From Symbiodinium natans (lineage: Eukaryota; Sar; Dinophyceae; Suessiales; Symbiodiniaceae), in assembly GCA_905221605.1 (NCBI GenBank), contig CAJNDS010002013.1:42501-106500 (forward strand): a DNA stretch of 64,000 nt, given 5' to 3'. Below the pieces are notes generated by a model, which was not told where the DNA came from, did no database searches, and saw only the letters and a program-made list of their open reading frames with translations. The position numbers were made by a program, and so were the translations under genes. This document shows positions 20,840-32,803 of this stretch, piece by piece; position 1 is the stretch's first letter; every line of letters starts with the position of its first letter.

Positions 20840-22039
20840 ATTCATCCTGGACCTCCACAAAACCGGGGCTCAGCCCCCCGACGGGCTTCCGGAGCGCCGC
20901 ACTGCTCACCACCTCACATACGCCCTCCGAGCCCTAAACCCTAAACCCTAAACCCTAAACCCTAAACCCTAAACCCTAAACCCTAAACCCCAAACCCTTT
21001 TGCAACTGGACTTTTTAAACCCTAAACCCTGAACCTCTCTTCCCTTGAACCCTTAACTCATTCGTGGCTAAGCCATTTCCTCGTTGCTAGGGGCCATTTC
21101 TTCGCTAAGGGCCATTCGTTTGTGGCTAAGGGCCATGTCTTGGTGGCTAAAGGGCCATTTCTTCGTGGGCAAGGGCCGTCCCCCCCCCCCCCCCCCCTAA
21201 ACCCTAAACCCTAAACCCTAAACCCTAAACCCTAAACCCTAAACCCTAAGCCCTAAACCCTAAACCCTAAACGATCCCCTATTGGACCTTAAGCTCTGGC
21301 CTTGGGCGTCAGGATTTAGGGGCGACTGGGCCTTGGGCTTTAGGGCTGCGGGCTTAGGGTTTAGGGTTTAGGGTTTAGGGTTTAGGGTTTAGGGTTTGGG
21401 GTTTAGGGCCTGATTATTGGTCCTTGGGCTTTCGGGTTTAGGGGCCACCGGCCTTGAGCTTTAGGATTTACGGCGCTGTAGGGTTCAGCCCTGCGTTCTT
21501 GTGATTAACTGAAGTTGAAAACAAAATATTGTCCAAATGTTATGGGATCCAAAGGGTGGGTGGGTAGATATTCGATACCGGAGCTGCGATCTCGACTAGT
21601 GAGTGCTTGGACTTGAGATGCTGAACCCTAAACCCTAAACCCTAAAACCCTAATAGGGTTTAGGGTTTAGGGTTTAGGGTTTAGGGATTAGGGTTTAGGG
21701 TTTAGGGTTTAGAGTTTAGGGTTTAGGGTGCAGGGTTCAGGGTTTAGGGGGTTTGGGGGGTTTGGGGGGTTTGGGGGGTTTGGGGGGTTTTTGGGGTACT
21801 TTGAAGAAATGCTATAAGTAGGGTAACTATGGTCACAACCTTCCTGAGGGTACTTCAAACCACACTTACAAGTACCCCTTAAACCCTAAAATTTAAACCC
21901 GAAGCCCGAAGCCCAAAACCCTAGATTCCTGAACCCTAGCCTCCAAGTAGGGACTAGGCCTTGGGGCTCAGTGAAGGGGGGGGGGGGAGGAGAGGGTTTA
22001 GGGTTTAGGGTTTAGGGTTTAGGGTTTAGAGTTTAGGGT

Positions 22040-22270
22040 TTAGGGTTTTAGGGCGTAGATGCTGTGAAGGTTTGGATGCAGCAGCGGCTCGAATCCCTCG
22101 TCAGGTGCGAAGAGCAGTTCTGGCCCGATTGTGGAGGGCCATCTAATACTTGTCTCCAACCCCACGCCGTCCGAGGCAAACTCATGACAATCGCTTACTT
22201 TCCAAAAAAACTTTCCGTCACCAATGGCCACTTTCAGCCAAGGGACAGGTTTGAGGCTAGGTCCTCAGCT
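22040..22270. CDS. Open island, strand unclear
   Basis: Plus: VWMQQRLESLVRCEEQFWP and NTCLQPHAVRGKLMTIAYF. Minus: GPELLFAPDEGFEPLLHP and KVSDCHEFASDGVGLETS. Both are open across the island, which follows the array at 21997-22050. One strand is likely an exon. The next 350 bases (22271-22620) are GC-rich and open in several frames; I cannot assign them. Confidence 0.3.
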
Positions 22271-23211
22271 GCATAGGAAAGGAGAGGTTTGCAGAGTCAG
22301 GAGGAGGGAGCGGGGAGGGTGAGGAGGAGTCATGGGGCCAAGGAGGCCAGCCAGGGCGGCCCAGAGGGTCGGCCAGGGGGGGCAGCGGGGCCCAGGACGA
22401 GGGGGGCCGAGGCAACAAAGGCCCAAAAAAACGCTTTTGGAGCACCCACCCTGCCTACCACACTACCTGCCCTGGGGCCCTGAGGGTAGCCCCCCGAGAA
22501 TGCCAGCCACCTTCTGCGACAAAGGGTATTTACTTTAGGACCAGTACCGGGCCCATCGTGGGTGCTACCGACCTCCGGGCTGCAGGAGGCGGGCAAGCGA
22601 CCTGGGTCGACTTTCGCCATAGACGTCGAAGGGCTTAAGCGCCGCCCCCCTTCTGTAGGGGGCGGCCTAGGCCCTGAGTTTAGGGTTTGGGTTTAGGGTT
22701 TAGGGTTTAGGGTTTGGGGTTTGGGGTTTGGGGTTTGGGGTTTGGGGTTTGGGGTTTGGGGTTTGGGGTTTAGGGTTTAGGGTTTGGGGGGTTCGGTTTT
22801 AAGGCTTAGGGTTGCAGCTTCAGGAGGCAGTTTAATGATTGAGGTAAAGTCTCTAGCGTTCGCGCACCACCCGGCAAAAAGTGAGAACTGGGAACTTGAA
22901 GGAACCCTAAGCAATAAACCCTAAACAATAAACCCTACACCCTAACCCTAAACCCTAAACCCTAAACCCTAAACCCTAAACCCTAAACCCTAAACTTCAG
23001 CCCTTAACCCGAAGTGACACCGGAGGTCTTAAATCAAGGCGGTCGTCTTCTGAGCCTCCTGCTTGGTCACGTGCCTCCGACCACCTCGCATGGACCCATC
23101 CCTGGGCGCTAGACTTGGCGGTCGGGGGTTTAGGGTTTAGGGTTTCGGGTTTAGGGTTTGGGGTTTAGGGTTTTGGGGTTTAGGGGTTTGGGGTTTAGGG
23201 TTTGGGGTTTT

Positions 23212-23402
23212 GGGTTTAGGGTTTGGGGGCTTTTGGGGGCTTTTGGGGGCTTTTGGGGGCTTTTGGGGGCTTTTGGGGGCTTTTGGGGGTTTTTGGGGGT
23301 TTTTGGGGGCTTTTGGGGGCTTTTGGGGGCTTTTGGGGGCTTTTGGGGGCTTTTGGGGGCTTTTGGGGGCTTTTGGGGGCTTTTGGGGGCTTTTGGGGCA
23401 GG
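23212..23402 (+). repeat. GGGGGCTTTT decamer array, G-quadruplex prone
   Basis: About 18 tandem decamers with two GGGGGTTTTT variants. It follows telomere-type units and ends in a G run at 23405-23416. The Gly/Trp/Leu ORFs are translations of the repeat. Confidence 0.95.
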
Positions 23403-23990
23403 GTGGGGGGGGGGGGAACTGGACTCTGTGTTTGGTTGCCTAAAATCTTCGGCCATGCACACGAGAGGCCCGAACTATGCCCTAAACCCTAAACCCCAAA
23501 CCCTAAACCCTAAACCCTAAACTACGGTCGTGGATGGGTGGGATGCATTTGAGGATCGGGGATGGCAGACCCGGACCCCCTTTTGTCCACGTGCCCAAAA
23601 AAGCGCCTCGAAATTTCGGGTACCCCAGAAAATCACCATTAATTTGGCTTAATTAGCTTAACCCCTAAACAGCCTTAATTATGGGGGGAACCTAGGGGGG
23701 GGAGTATAGAGCGGCGCACTGGCGGTTGGGCCAGACACAACAGGCACATACGTCGACCGGGGCCACGCAATACCCAAAACCCAAAACCCAAAACCCAAAA
23801 CCCTAAACACTAGGCTTTCCTGGAAGCGAAAAAGCGATGGGACGACAAAAGCCGACATAAGCCGACAGAAGTAACCAAGCCGATCATCAAAACGATGCAA
23901 GCCAGTAAACCGATGTAAGCCTATATTGGGCCTATATGGTCAGTTCTCAAAAATTCGGGTCCCTTTTTTTGGGTCCCCTAAAAGAATATT

Positions 23991-24017
23991 CGGGGGGGGG
24001 GGGGGGGGGGGGGGGGG
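23991..24017 (+). repeat. G homopolymer, about 26 bases
   Basis: Uninterrupted G run followed by TAAAAATCAACCCCCC; the C run could pair with it. Confidence 0.95.
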
Positions 24018-24138
24018 TAAAAATCAACCCCCCTCCCCCCCAAAAAAAGGAATAATCATTTAGAGACGTGACCTTGGAACGAAGAAGCTCAGGGCCTATG
24101 CATATCGGCTTATCCGCTGCAATGCAAAAAAAGCACAT

Positions 24139-24335
24139 GGGGGGGGGGGGGGGGGGGGGGGGGGTTTGGGGTTTGGGGTTTGGGGTTTGGGGTTTGGGGT
24201 TGGGGTTTGGGGTTGGGGTTTGGGGTTTGGGGTTTGGGGTTTGGGTTTGGGGTTTGGGGTTTGGGGTTTGGGGTTTGGGGTTTGGGGTTTGGGGTTTGGG
24301 GTTTGGGGTTTGGGGTTTGGGGTTTGGGGTTTAGG
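24139..24335 (+). repeat. G run then (TTTGGGG)n array
   Basis: About 26 G followed by about 24 TTTGGGG units with occasional short units, ending in TTTAGGG. It is a homogenised variant of the telomere heptamer and strongly G-quadruplex prone. Confidence 0.95.
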
Positions 24336-24418
24336 GTTACTCGTTTTGGGGGGCCCCTTACGGGGATTCTGTACGATTTGGGGTATAAAAAGGGGTACCC
24401 CTATTTTGAGATATACCC

Positions 24419-24650
24419 AAATGGAGCGCAACACAGAGTTGTCTCCCTAAGTTGTTGAAGACTTCGTGGAGTGAACTTAGGTCACTACTCCGGCCTTCGG
24501 TTTAGGGTTTAGGGTTTAGGGTTTAGGGTTTAGGGTTTAGGGTTTAGGGTTTAGGGTTTAGGGTTTAGGGTTTAGGGTTCCCCCCACCCCGTCTTCCCAG
24601 TTTGCAGTCGCTCTTTGAACTCTAAACCCCAAGCCATGAAGCCCTGGTGA
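24419..24650 (+). CDS. Two exons across a 76 bp array, with stop
   Basis: Exon one is 24419-24499 (contains QSCLPKLLKTSWSELRS) and exon two 24576-24650 (contains HPVFPVCSRSLNSKP, ending TGA). The array between them (24500-24575) starts GTTTAG and ends TTTAG; removing it leaves one frame with a phase 0 join. No family recognised. The 3' stop is followed by a CCCTAAA array at 24660. Confidence 0.4.
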
Positions 24651-25611
24651 TAGGGAAGCCTAAACCCTAAACCCTAAACCCTAAACCCTAAACCCTAAAC
24701 CCTAAACCCTAAACCCTAAACCCTAAACCCTAAACCCTAAACCCTAAACCCCTACACCCACAATAAACCCTACACCCGAAACTCTAAGGAATGTGCGACT
24801 ACGGGGACCCAACAGCCGACCATCATTTATTTGTGTGCGGTTTAGGGTTCTGGCCTGGCTGTGGGTTTAGGGTTTAGGGTTTAGGGTTTAGGGTTTAGGG
24901 TTTAGGGTTTAGGGTTTAGGGTTTAGGGTTTAGGGTTTAGGGTTTAGGGTTGAGAGTTTAGGGTTAAGGGTTTAGGGTTTGGGGTGTAGGGTGTAGGGTG
25001 TAGGGTGTAGGTGTAGGGTTTAGGGTTTAGGGTTTAGGGTTTAGGGTTTAGGGTTAGGGTTTAGGGTTTAGGGAGACCCAAGAGTAACCTAGGAATACAA
25101 CGGCTACATTTTTTTGGTTTAAAGGGGCTTATAAGGGAACCTAAACCCCAAAAAAGGGAATAAGTGGTTTAAAGGGGCTTATCAGGGAACCATAAGGCAT
25201 CGTAGTGCATGTTGAGCCCGCTCATCCCTCCTAGCGTGACCGAGACCCTAAACCCCTAGACACTGACGTGACACGCGCCACACCATTCCCTCCCGAAAAC
25301 ATGTAGCACCCCAAAACACCCTAAACCATAAACCCTAAACCCTAAACCCTAAACCCTAAACCCTAAACCCTAAACCCTAAACCCTAAACCCTAAACCCTA
25401 AACCCCAAAGCTACAGCCGAAAGAAGAGCCCCACAGAAACCCTTCAAACCTCATAGCCTCGACCAAACAGAAACTCACAGACACCTCAACAACCCGCAAA
25501 CAGTTCTAGGGCTCTTCAGGGAGGGGGGCTCAAGGGAGGTTTAGGGTTTAGGGTTTAGGGTTTCCCCGATACTCAAGGCATCTTCAGGGAGGGGGGCTCA
25601 AGGGGGGCATA

Positions 25612-25714
25612 CTTGGTTGCTGGGTTCATAAGCCCCCCAACAGTGTGCACTTTCAGCTCTGTAGGGGGTTATAGTATCCCAAAAAGTGTAAAGCGTCCTC
25701 ACTCAGCTACCAAG
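25612..25714 (+). mobile_element. Family A inverted repeat, best-preserved copy
   Basis: Termini CTTGGTTGCTG and CAGCTACCAAG; internal TATAGTATCCCAAAAAGTG. A family related to ACTCCC/GGTTCCCC elements follows at about 25722-25812 (other copies near 16030-16165 and 57462-57565). Confidence 0.75.
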
Positions 25715-26184
25715 TATATAACCCAAGGTTCCCTGGTACTCCCCACTACTCCCTCAGGCTCCTTGAGCTTCTTTAAGGTTCCCCCCATGACAACCCCCTC
25801 CCTTAAGAACCTACAACGGGGACTCCGGGTTTGGGGCGGGGGTTTATGGGGTTCATAGGTTTTATCGGTTTATGAGGTTGGTGGGGGCCGATGGGGTTTG
25901 TAGGATGTATAGGGTTTCTTGGGCTTTTTTGGGATGCTGGGGTTTATAGCTAAACCCCAAACCCTAAACCCCAAACCCTAAACCCCAAACCCCAAACCCC
26001 AAAGCCCAAACCCTAAACCCCAAAGCCTAAACCCTAAACCCCTCAGGGCTTAGGGTTTGGGGGCAAGCTCTGGGAGTTTTCAAACAGCTTCGGTGTACCC
26101 TTTGGGAAAGACCCACTTGGGGCCACACTCCAAAGCGCCACTCCGGCGCCTTCTTCCCAACGGCTCATGGGGGCATTTAGAAGG

Positions 26185-26330
26185 GGTGAAGGGTTGAAGG
26201 GGTGGAGGGTTGAAGGGTTGAAGGGTTGGAGGGTTGGAGGGTTGGAGGGTTGGAGGGTTGGAGGGTTGGAGGAGGGGTTGAAAGGGAGGGTTGAAGGGTT
26301 GAAGGGCTAAAGGGTTGCGTTCAGGGTTTA
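26185..26330 (+). repeat. GGAGGGTT / GAAGGGTT octamer array
   Basis: Octamers drifting from GAAGGGTT to GGAGGGTT and back, then merging with degenerate telomere units. Confidence 0.9.
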
Positions 26331-28727
26331 AGGGTTTAAGGGTTGAAGGGTTTAAGGGCTTCAGGGCATAATGGTTTCAGGGCTAGCTCAAGCAGGTTCC
26401 TACGACCAAGGCTTGCCACAAAACATTGCAGAACCTGGGCCCCCCAGAGGCAGGTGTGTAGGCTTTGGGGGTTTAGGGTTTAGGCTTTAAGGTTGAGGAC
26501 CCTAAACCCTAAACCCTAAACCCTAAACCCTAAACCCTAAACCCTAAACCCCCTGGGAAAGGGTTTAGGGGGTTTCGGGTCGAGAGGGGGGGGGGGCTCT
26601 CAGAGTTGGTGTTGTTAGTCTGGGCAGTGTGTGCAGCTTGTGATATCGACTCCTGGGATGATACAAGAGTGAACTCCCGTCCCCCCCCTTTCGCCCCGCC
26701 TAAACCCTCAACCCTGAACTCTAAACCTTGTCCCCTAAACCCTAAACCCGAAGCCCTAAAACCCGAAGCCCTAAACCCGAAGCTCTAAACCACCCGAAGC
26801 CCTAAACACGAAACCCTAAAACCTGAACCCAATGCTGAAGAAAGGTGGGGGGGGTTCGGTCGAGGCTGGGACCAGAGAAGATGACGGCACTGCGAAGGCC
26901 AGTTCTAAGCTGCGGGGTTTAGGGTTTAGGGCCTTAGGGTGTAGGGCTTGGGGTTTAGGGTCTAGGGTTTAGGGTTTGGGGTCTAGGGTTTGGGGTTTAG
27001 GGTTCAGGGTTTAGGGTTTAGGGTTCTAAGCTTTGAGGAGAAGGGTTCAGGGTTTGTGGGTTTAGGCTTTAGGGTTTGGGGTTTAGGGTTGGCCACATTG
27101 TGGCTGTAGGGGATCTGCAATCTCTTGGCGCGCCGCGGGATCCTGGGAAATGTAGGGCCAGTGAGGTTTGCCCTCCACCAGGACTAGAAGATTGGCCTGG
27201 CACGACCCTTGCAGATTCTCCTCCGTCACCCCGGACATTGCCTGGGTTTAGGGTTTAGGGTTTAGGGTTTAGGGTTTAGGGTTTAGGGTTTAGGGTTTAG
27301 GGTTTAGGGTTTTCCAGCTCCTGCAACACCAGGCTTCATAGAACAACGCGAAGTTCTAGTGCCTGCGTTCCAGTGGTCTCGCCTGTCGTTGCTCCGACCA
27401 GGCCTGCGATGCCCTTGACAGGGGCGCCCTAAACCCAAAAAACCCGAAACCCCAAAACCCCAAAACCCCAAAACCCCAAAACCCCAAAACCCCAAAACCC
27501 CTAAACCCCTAAACTCCTAAAACCCTAAACCCCTAAACCCCTAAACCCCAACCCTCAACCCTCAACCCTAAACCAGACCCCTAAACCAGAAACATGAACC
27601 CCTACTGTGTAGTGCAGAGGAAAAGCTAAAGGTGGAGGCGTGCCATGTCAGGGCGGCGTTTCGGCCTTCAATGTCGTTTGGATCCCGCAACCTCAGCCCT
27701 AAACCCTAGCCCTAAACCGTAAACCCTAAACCCTAAATCCTGAACCACGGAGCCCCTGCCTCCGACGAGACAGAGGCCATGGAGATTCTGGATGCCTTCG
27801 ACCAGAGCTTGGCTTGCTGGTTCGTAGGGTTTAGGGTTTAGGGTTTAGGGTTTAGGGTTTAGGGTTTAGGGTTTAGGGTTTAGGGTTTAGGGTTTAGGGT
27901 TTAGGGTTTAGGGTTTAGGGTTTAGGGTTTAGGGTTTAGGGTTTAGGTTTTCTTTTTTTAAGGGTTTAGGGTTTAGGGCTTAGGGTTTAGGGTTTAGGGT
28001 TTAGGGCTGTGGGGGGGGTTTTGAGGGTTTTTTGGGCAGTCAGGGCTTCTCAAGTGGCACCGTGGCCACCCTGCCTCTCGCGTTGTCGCAGCGTCCGCCA
28101 CCTTCCGCAGGCTTTCGGGGGTAAACCCTAAACCCTAAACCCTAAACCCTAAACCCTAGACCTCAAGGGGTTTAGGGCACCCTGGGGTGTAGGGTTTGAT
28201 TACGGTTTCAGGCTTGGGGTTTAGGGTTTGGGGTTCAGGGTTTCACGCTTGGGGGTTAGGGCTTGGGGTTTAGGGTTTAGGGTTGTACACATACGAACTG
28301 AAAGCAGTGGACCGCAAGCTACACTCATTCACGCACGGTATGCGCACCATGCACCACTGCAACATAAGCGAGTTTGACCATCAGTTGCCCGCAAATCCCT
28401 AGACCCTAAACCCTAAGCCTAAACCCCAAATTATGGACCCCTGCCAGCAGGCAAGTGGCACACGGAAAGGCTGACTTCACCCCTAAGCTCTTAGCCGCTC
28501 CTCTTGATTGGGGTTTAGGGTTAGCCGATCGCAAGCTCGGTTAAAATCCTAGAGTATCTTAAGAGCGACACTGTAGAAGTTCTTCCCTAACCCTTGGTAA
28601 CCCCAGGTCTATTGAAGTAAACCCGAAAACCCTAAACCCTAAACCCTAAACCCTAATCCCTAAAACCCTAAACCCTAAACCCTAAACCCTAAACCCTACT
28701 ACAAAAAAAACTTCTAAGCCTTTAGAC

Positions 28728-29147
28728 AGGCATCCCAAACCCATGAGTCGCCCTGCTCCACATTTTCACCCCGTGGGCTGCGGGTTTGGCTCGGCGTAGG
28801 GTGCGCGGCCACATGCTCTCGCAGAACGCGCCGCCACTCCCGCCAGTCCTGCGCAGGTTTAGGGTTTAGGGTTTAGGGTTTAGGGTTTAGGGTTTAGGGT
28901 TTAGGGTTTAGGGTTTAGGGTTTAGGGTTCAGGGCCTCCGGGTTTCTAGGGCTCGGGGGTTTTTGAGAGTCATTGAGTAGAGTTGGGGTTTAGGGGCTTA
29001 TGTTGAATCTTGAGGGCCGATGTCTTCGCGTTCATCGTCATCCTCGAACCCGGGCCATCGGCGTCGTGAACCCCCTAAGCCCTCAACCCTCAACCCTCAA
29101 CCCTAAACCCTAAACCCTAAACCCTAAACCCTGGAAGCACCAAGGGT
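28728..29147 (-). CDS. Three-exon gene piece with an 18-base exon
   Basis: Minus-strand exons: 29147-29130 (18 bases, PWCFQ), 29074-29010 (contains RRRWPGFEDDDEREDIGPQ) and 28848-28728 (contains DWREWRRVLREHVAAHP and GENVEQGDSWVWDA). The first intron (29075-29129, 55 bp) is a pure array starting GTTTAG and ending CTTAG. The second (28849-29009) carries a C-rich array and ends GCGCAG; in-frame joining needs a GA donor (GATTCA), a non-canonical type reported in dinoflagellates. All phases match. The protein is acidic in exon two and helical, arginine-rich in exon three. Function unknown. Confidence 0.5.
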
Positions 29148-29221
29148 CTGCGAATCGAAAAGCCCCCCCAAGCCCCAAAGGCAAAACCCTACACAACTTG
29201 TCAGACTAAACCCTATAAACC

Positions 29222-29280
29222 CTAACCCCTTAACCCCTTAACCCCTTAACCCCTTAACCCCTTAACCCCTTAACCCCTAG
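29222..29280 (+). repeat. (CCCCTTAA)n octamer array
   Basis: About seven octamers between degenerate telomere units and the CCCTAAA array at 29281. Confidence 0.9.
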
Positions 29281-30414
29281 ACCCTAAACCCTAAACCCTA
29301 AACCCTAAACCCTAAACCCTAAACCCTAAACCCTAAACCCTAAACCCTAAACCCTAAACCCCTCTACTGTTTTGCTGAGGCTTCGTGCCTGATAGGCGAC
29401 GCGCAGCTGCAGCCGGGGCGACCAGCGTCGCAGCTGTGCCAAGGCTCCGACACCTAGGGCTGATGGCATTCGGTAGTGGGGTTTAGGGTTTAGGGTTTAG
29501 GGTTTAGGGTTTAGGGTTTAGGGTTTAGGGTTTAGGGTTTAGGGTTTAGGGTTTAGGGGCTCGTTCAGGGGTCTAGGGGTTTTGTTGGTTTTCAAGGCCT
29601 TGCTTTTTTTTCGGCGACGGCTCCATGTGCTTTGTACTTTGGGGGGTTTAAACCCTAAACCCTAAACACTAAACCCTAAACCCTAAACCCTAAACCCTAA
29701 ACCCAAACCCTAAAGTAGTGGGGTTGTAAAGGGGGGGCCGCTGTGTGGTTTTACTGGTGACAAGCCTTTGTTGCAGAGCTTTGTAGCCGTAATCGTACCT
29801 AACCCTGAGCTGAAACCCTAAACCCTAAACCCTAAACCCTAAACCCTAAGCCTAAACCCTAAACCCTAAACCCTAAACCCTAAACCCTAAACCCTAAACC
29901 CTAAACCCTAAACCCTTAAACCCTAAACCTTGCTACAAGTTTAAAAAAACAAACACAACATGCATCCGCAAGGCTGAGTCCTTAGGGGTCGTTTCATGGT
30001 CCCGTGGTACGTAGGGGCCCTTAAACAGGGGAGCCACTTACCCTATTCAACCCAAGGGCCTATACTTCAGAACCCTGTATGAAGAAGGTAAGGGACCCTT
30101 GCCCTAAACCCTAAACCCTAAACCCTAAACCCAAAACCCAAAACCCTAAACCTTAAACCCTAAACCCTAAACCCTAAACCCATAGGGTTTCGCATTTAGG
30201 GTTTAGTGCTCCGGAGTTTAGGGCTACAGCAATTCAGAACTTTTTGTCGTATGGTTTTGGGGGTTCAAGGAAGGCTTGGGGGGTGGGTGGGATGCAAAAC
30301 TTCCAGGGTTTAGGGGCCCAATAACTCCTAGCTCCTAGACCCTAAAGAGGGGAGACCCTAAACCCTAAACCCCAAACCCTAAACCCTAAACCCAAACCCT
30401 TCAGTCACAGACGC

Positions 30415-30490
30415 TTGGGTAGCGCTCTTTTGTCCTGTCCGCCAGAGCTCAAAGGCGACGTCGTCAGCAATTGGCTGTCGCGATGCGAGG
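30415..30490 (+). CDS. Exon-like island with donor
   Basis: The frame LLSCPPELKGDVVSNWLSRCE leads to a donor-like GTATGG at about 30490. The downstream 100 bases resemble an intron ending CTACAG near 30580. No family recognised. Confidence 0.3.
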
Positions 30491-31076
30491 TATGGCCTGG
30501 CCCCTGGTCGCGTGCTCGCGTGCGCAAACCAGAACATGTGGTTCTTGTGAAGGACATCTTGATGCTCTTTTACCTACAGGTTAATAGGAACTATCCCTTA
30601 ATTAGTAGGTAGAACCCGAAAAAAAACGGTAGGTAAATAGGAGGTTAGAGTGTAAAGGCTTGGGGTTTAGATAGGGCTTGAGGTCTAAGAGTTCTGAAGA
30701 AGGTATAACTGGGGTCAAGGATGGCCCTTAAACCCCTCTGAAAAATGTTCCTAAAATATGGCCCTCTTAAACCCAACAAGGGAGAATGAAAAAAAGGCCC
30801 TAAACCCTAAACCCTAAACCCTAAACCCGAAACCCTAAACCCTAAACCCAGATAACTGGGAATTATAAGCGATTGCAGCTGATGAACCTTCAAGAAGGGT
30901 TTGTGATGTGTGTAGGCACACCCAAACACACCTGTCACCGCGGGGTTTAGGGTTTAGGGTTTAGGGTTTTGAGTTTAGGGAGCTAGACGAGCACTGTCTA
31001 CCTTGGTCGGGATTCTCTGTCTTCGTGGCACGCTCGACAAGAGGAGGACGGCGGAGGAGGCTGGAATATGCAGGGT

Positions 31077-31166
31077 AGGGTTTGGGGTTTGGGGTTTGGG
31101 GTTTGGGGTTTGGGGTTTGGGGTTTGGGGTTTGGGGTTTGGGGTTTGGGGTTTGGGGTTTGGGGTT
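31077..31166 (+). repeat. (TTTGGGG)n variant array
   Basis: Twelve TTTGGGG units followed by TTTCAGG units (31185-31230). The complementary (CCCCAAA)n occurs at 56978-57068. Confidence 0.9.
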
Positions 31167-32410
31167 AGGGGCTTGGGGCTTCGGGGTTTCAGGGTTTCAG
31201 GTTTCAGGGTTTCAGGGTTTCAGGGTTTCAGGGGGTAGGTCTCGCAAGGTGAAACAGTCGCACCACGCGCATCTTGGTGGGCGTTTCGTATCAGAGTCTT
31301 GTTATGGCTTCCATGGAGAGCACCAGCTGAGACTAGTACCATAGGGGCCTCAATAAGTAGAATAGGGTTTTGGGGGGGTTCCGTAGAGTTATATAGGGGG
31401 CCATGGGGGAAGAACACTCCTAATTCTTCCGACCCCTCTCTAAATACTCCACACATCTTACACACCCACACTTTGCCCAGCCACGACTACCTGCCATGAG
31501 CCTAGGACTCATGGGCACTTGAAAAGCCGCCGGGAAGGGTCCCCCGCCCCAGCGCGCACGCACTGCCTGACTCATCAGAGCTGAACACGGTCGGCGCACT
31601 GATCCCGTAGGGATAACAACTCTTCCGTCACCTGTGGCAGGGTTTAGGGTTTAGGGTTTTGGGTTTAGGGTTTTGGGTTTAGGGTTTAGGGTTTAGGGTT
31701 CATAGGGTCTAGGGAGTCTCGTAGAGGGTTTATGCTGGGCTACCAAATATGCAGATCTCCTCATCTCCCTATTGTAAACTGCAAGTACACCTTCCTAAGT
31801 AGCTTCCCTAATCCCTCTTGTGCCCAAGGTCCATCTGAGAAGTAGTAGGTGTCTTACGATGACGCGCCTCAGCCGAAAGTAGCCCCGACACAGGGCCAGC
31901 CCTAGTAGGTAATCGGTTAGAACGGCTACTTGTGGGGAGTGTATACTCCTATCTACATATGTATATATATATATATATGTATGCTGAATTCTCAAGGGAT
32001 CATGCAGGACTTTGATTGGGTGCCTGCAGTATCGGAAGGCACCAGGGCACCAGTGGGCTACCCATCAAAGGAGATGTAGCATGGTTGAGGGGTTAGGGTT
32101 TAATTAGGGTTTAGGGTTTAGGGTTTAGGGTTTAGGGTTTAGGGTTTAGGGTTTAGGGTTTAGGGTTTAGGGTTGACGGGGATTGGGGCCTTCAGGCCTA
32201 GGGTCGGACCCGAAGAGCTTTCAAGGGTTTAGGGTTTAGGGTTTAGGGTTTAGGGTTTAGGGTACAAGTCCCTAAACCCTAAAACCTTACACCCTAACCC
32301 CGAAACCCTAAACATAACCCCTTTTGCTTCACGACTGTTGGTATAAAGGGAACATCCCAAGCTGAACCCCTCAAGCCCGCAAGGCGCTGCGCTCGTCTGC
32401 GCACACTGCT

Positions 32411-32574
32411 CAAGGTTGGGATGTTCCCCCTTTTACTAACAGTCCTTGGTAGGGATGATAATAGGGGCTGCTATAATCCCTATTAAGGACTGTTCGTATA
32501 CCTTAGTAAGGATGATAATAGGGGCTGCTATAATCCCCATCAAGGACTGCTAGTATAAGGGGGCACATCCCAGG
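32411..32574 (+). mobile_element. Family C inverted repeat, internally duplicated
   Basis: Arms GGTTGGGATGTTCCCCC and GGGGGCACATCCCAGG; the core GATGATAATAGGGGCTGCTATAATCCC occurs twice (near 32455 and 32509). A half copy lies at 32335-32372. Confidence 0.7.
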
Positions 32575-32803
32575 TTCAGGGGTCTAAGGGGTTTGGAGAG
32601 GACACGACGCGCTAGCAAACAAAGTCACTCTTACTTCTCAAGCCCCATATACAGGGCTCAGGGCTTTCCGGCTCACCCTGAAATCCTGAAACCCTAAGCC
32701 CTAAACCCTAAACCCTAAACCCTAAACCCTAAACCCTAACCCCTAAACCTTAGCGGAGCCTCAGGGACGAAGGCCTCCTTCTCACAATTGCGGCAGAGTA
32801 AAC

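Larger units (their letters stand above)
20840..25080. repeat. Interstitial telomere-like arrays, 20.8-25 kb
   Basis: CCCTAAA at 20934-20995, 21197-21272, 22930-22995, 23480-23522, 24660-24755; TTTAGGG at 21355-21410, 21655-21760 (running into TTTGGGG units), 21997-22050, 22678-22790 (TTTGGGG core flanked by TTTAGGG), 23126-23220, 24500-24578, 24865-25078. 23530-23990 is mostly unique; it includes (CCCAAAA)n at 23772-23805 and repeated CCGATNNAAGCC-like words at 23850-23925, with no gene supported. Confidence 0.9.
25081..30000. repeat. Interstitial telomere-like arrays, 25-30 kb
   Basis: CCCTAAA at 25320-25405, 25965-26040 (CCCCAAA mixed), 26499-26550, 28118-28160, 28619-28697, 29100-29130, 29278-29360, 29655-29705, 29810-29930; TTTAGGG at 26912-27030 (mixed variants), 27244-27310, 27827-28005 (one of the longest), 28857-28930, 29480-29560. 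29222-29280 is (CCCCTTAA)n, 26185-26290 is (GGAGGGTT)n, 27435-27500 is (CCCCAAAA)n. 27560-27800 and 28280-28440 hold unique sequence without a supported gene. Confidence 0.9.

Noticed and set aside
23151-23520. ORFs of GGFWGLLGAF or PKAPKSPQKP repeats
   Set aside because: They arise from the GGGGGCTTTT decamer array; the period does not reflect protein selection.
24068-24458. Several 80-110 residue Gly/Val/Trp or Pro/Asn/Lys ORFs
   Set aside because: They are translations of the TTTGGGG/CCCCAAA array in different frames and have no non-repeat content beyond short ends.
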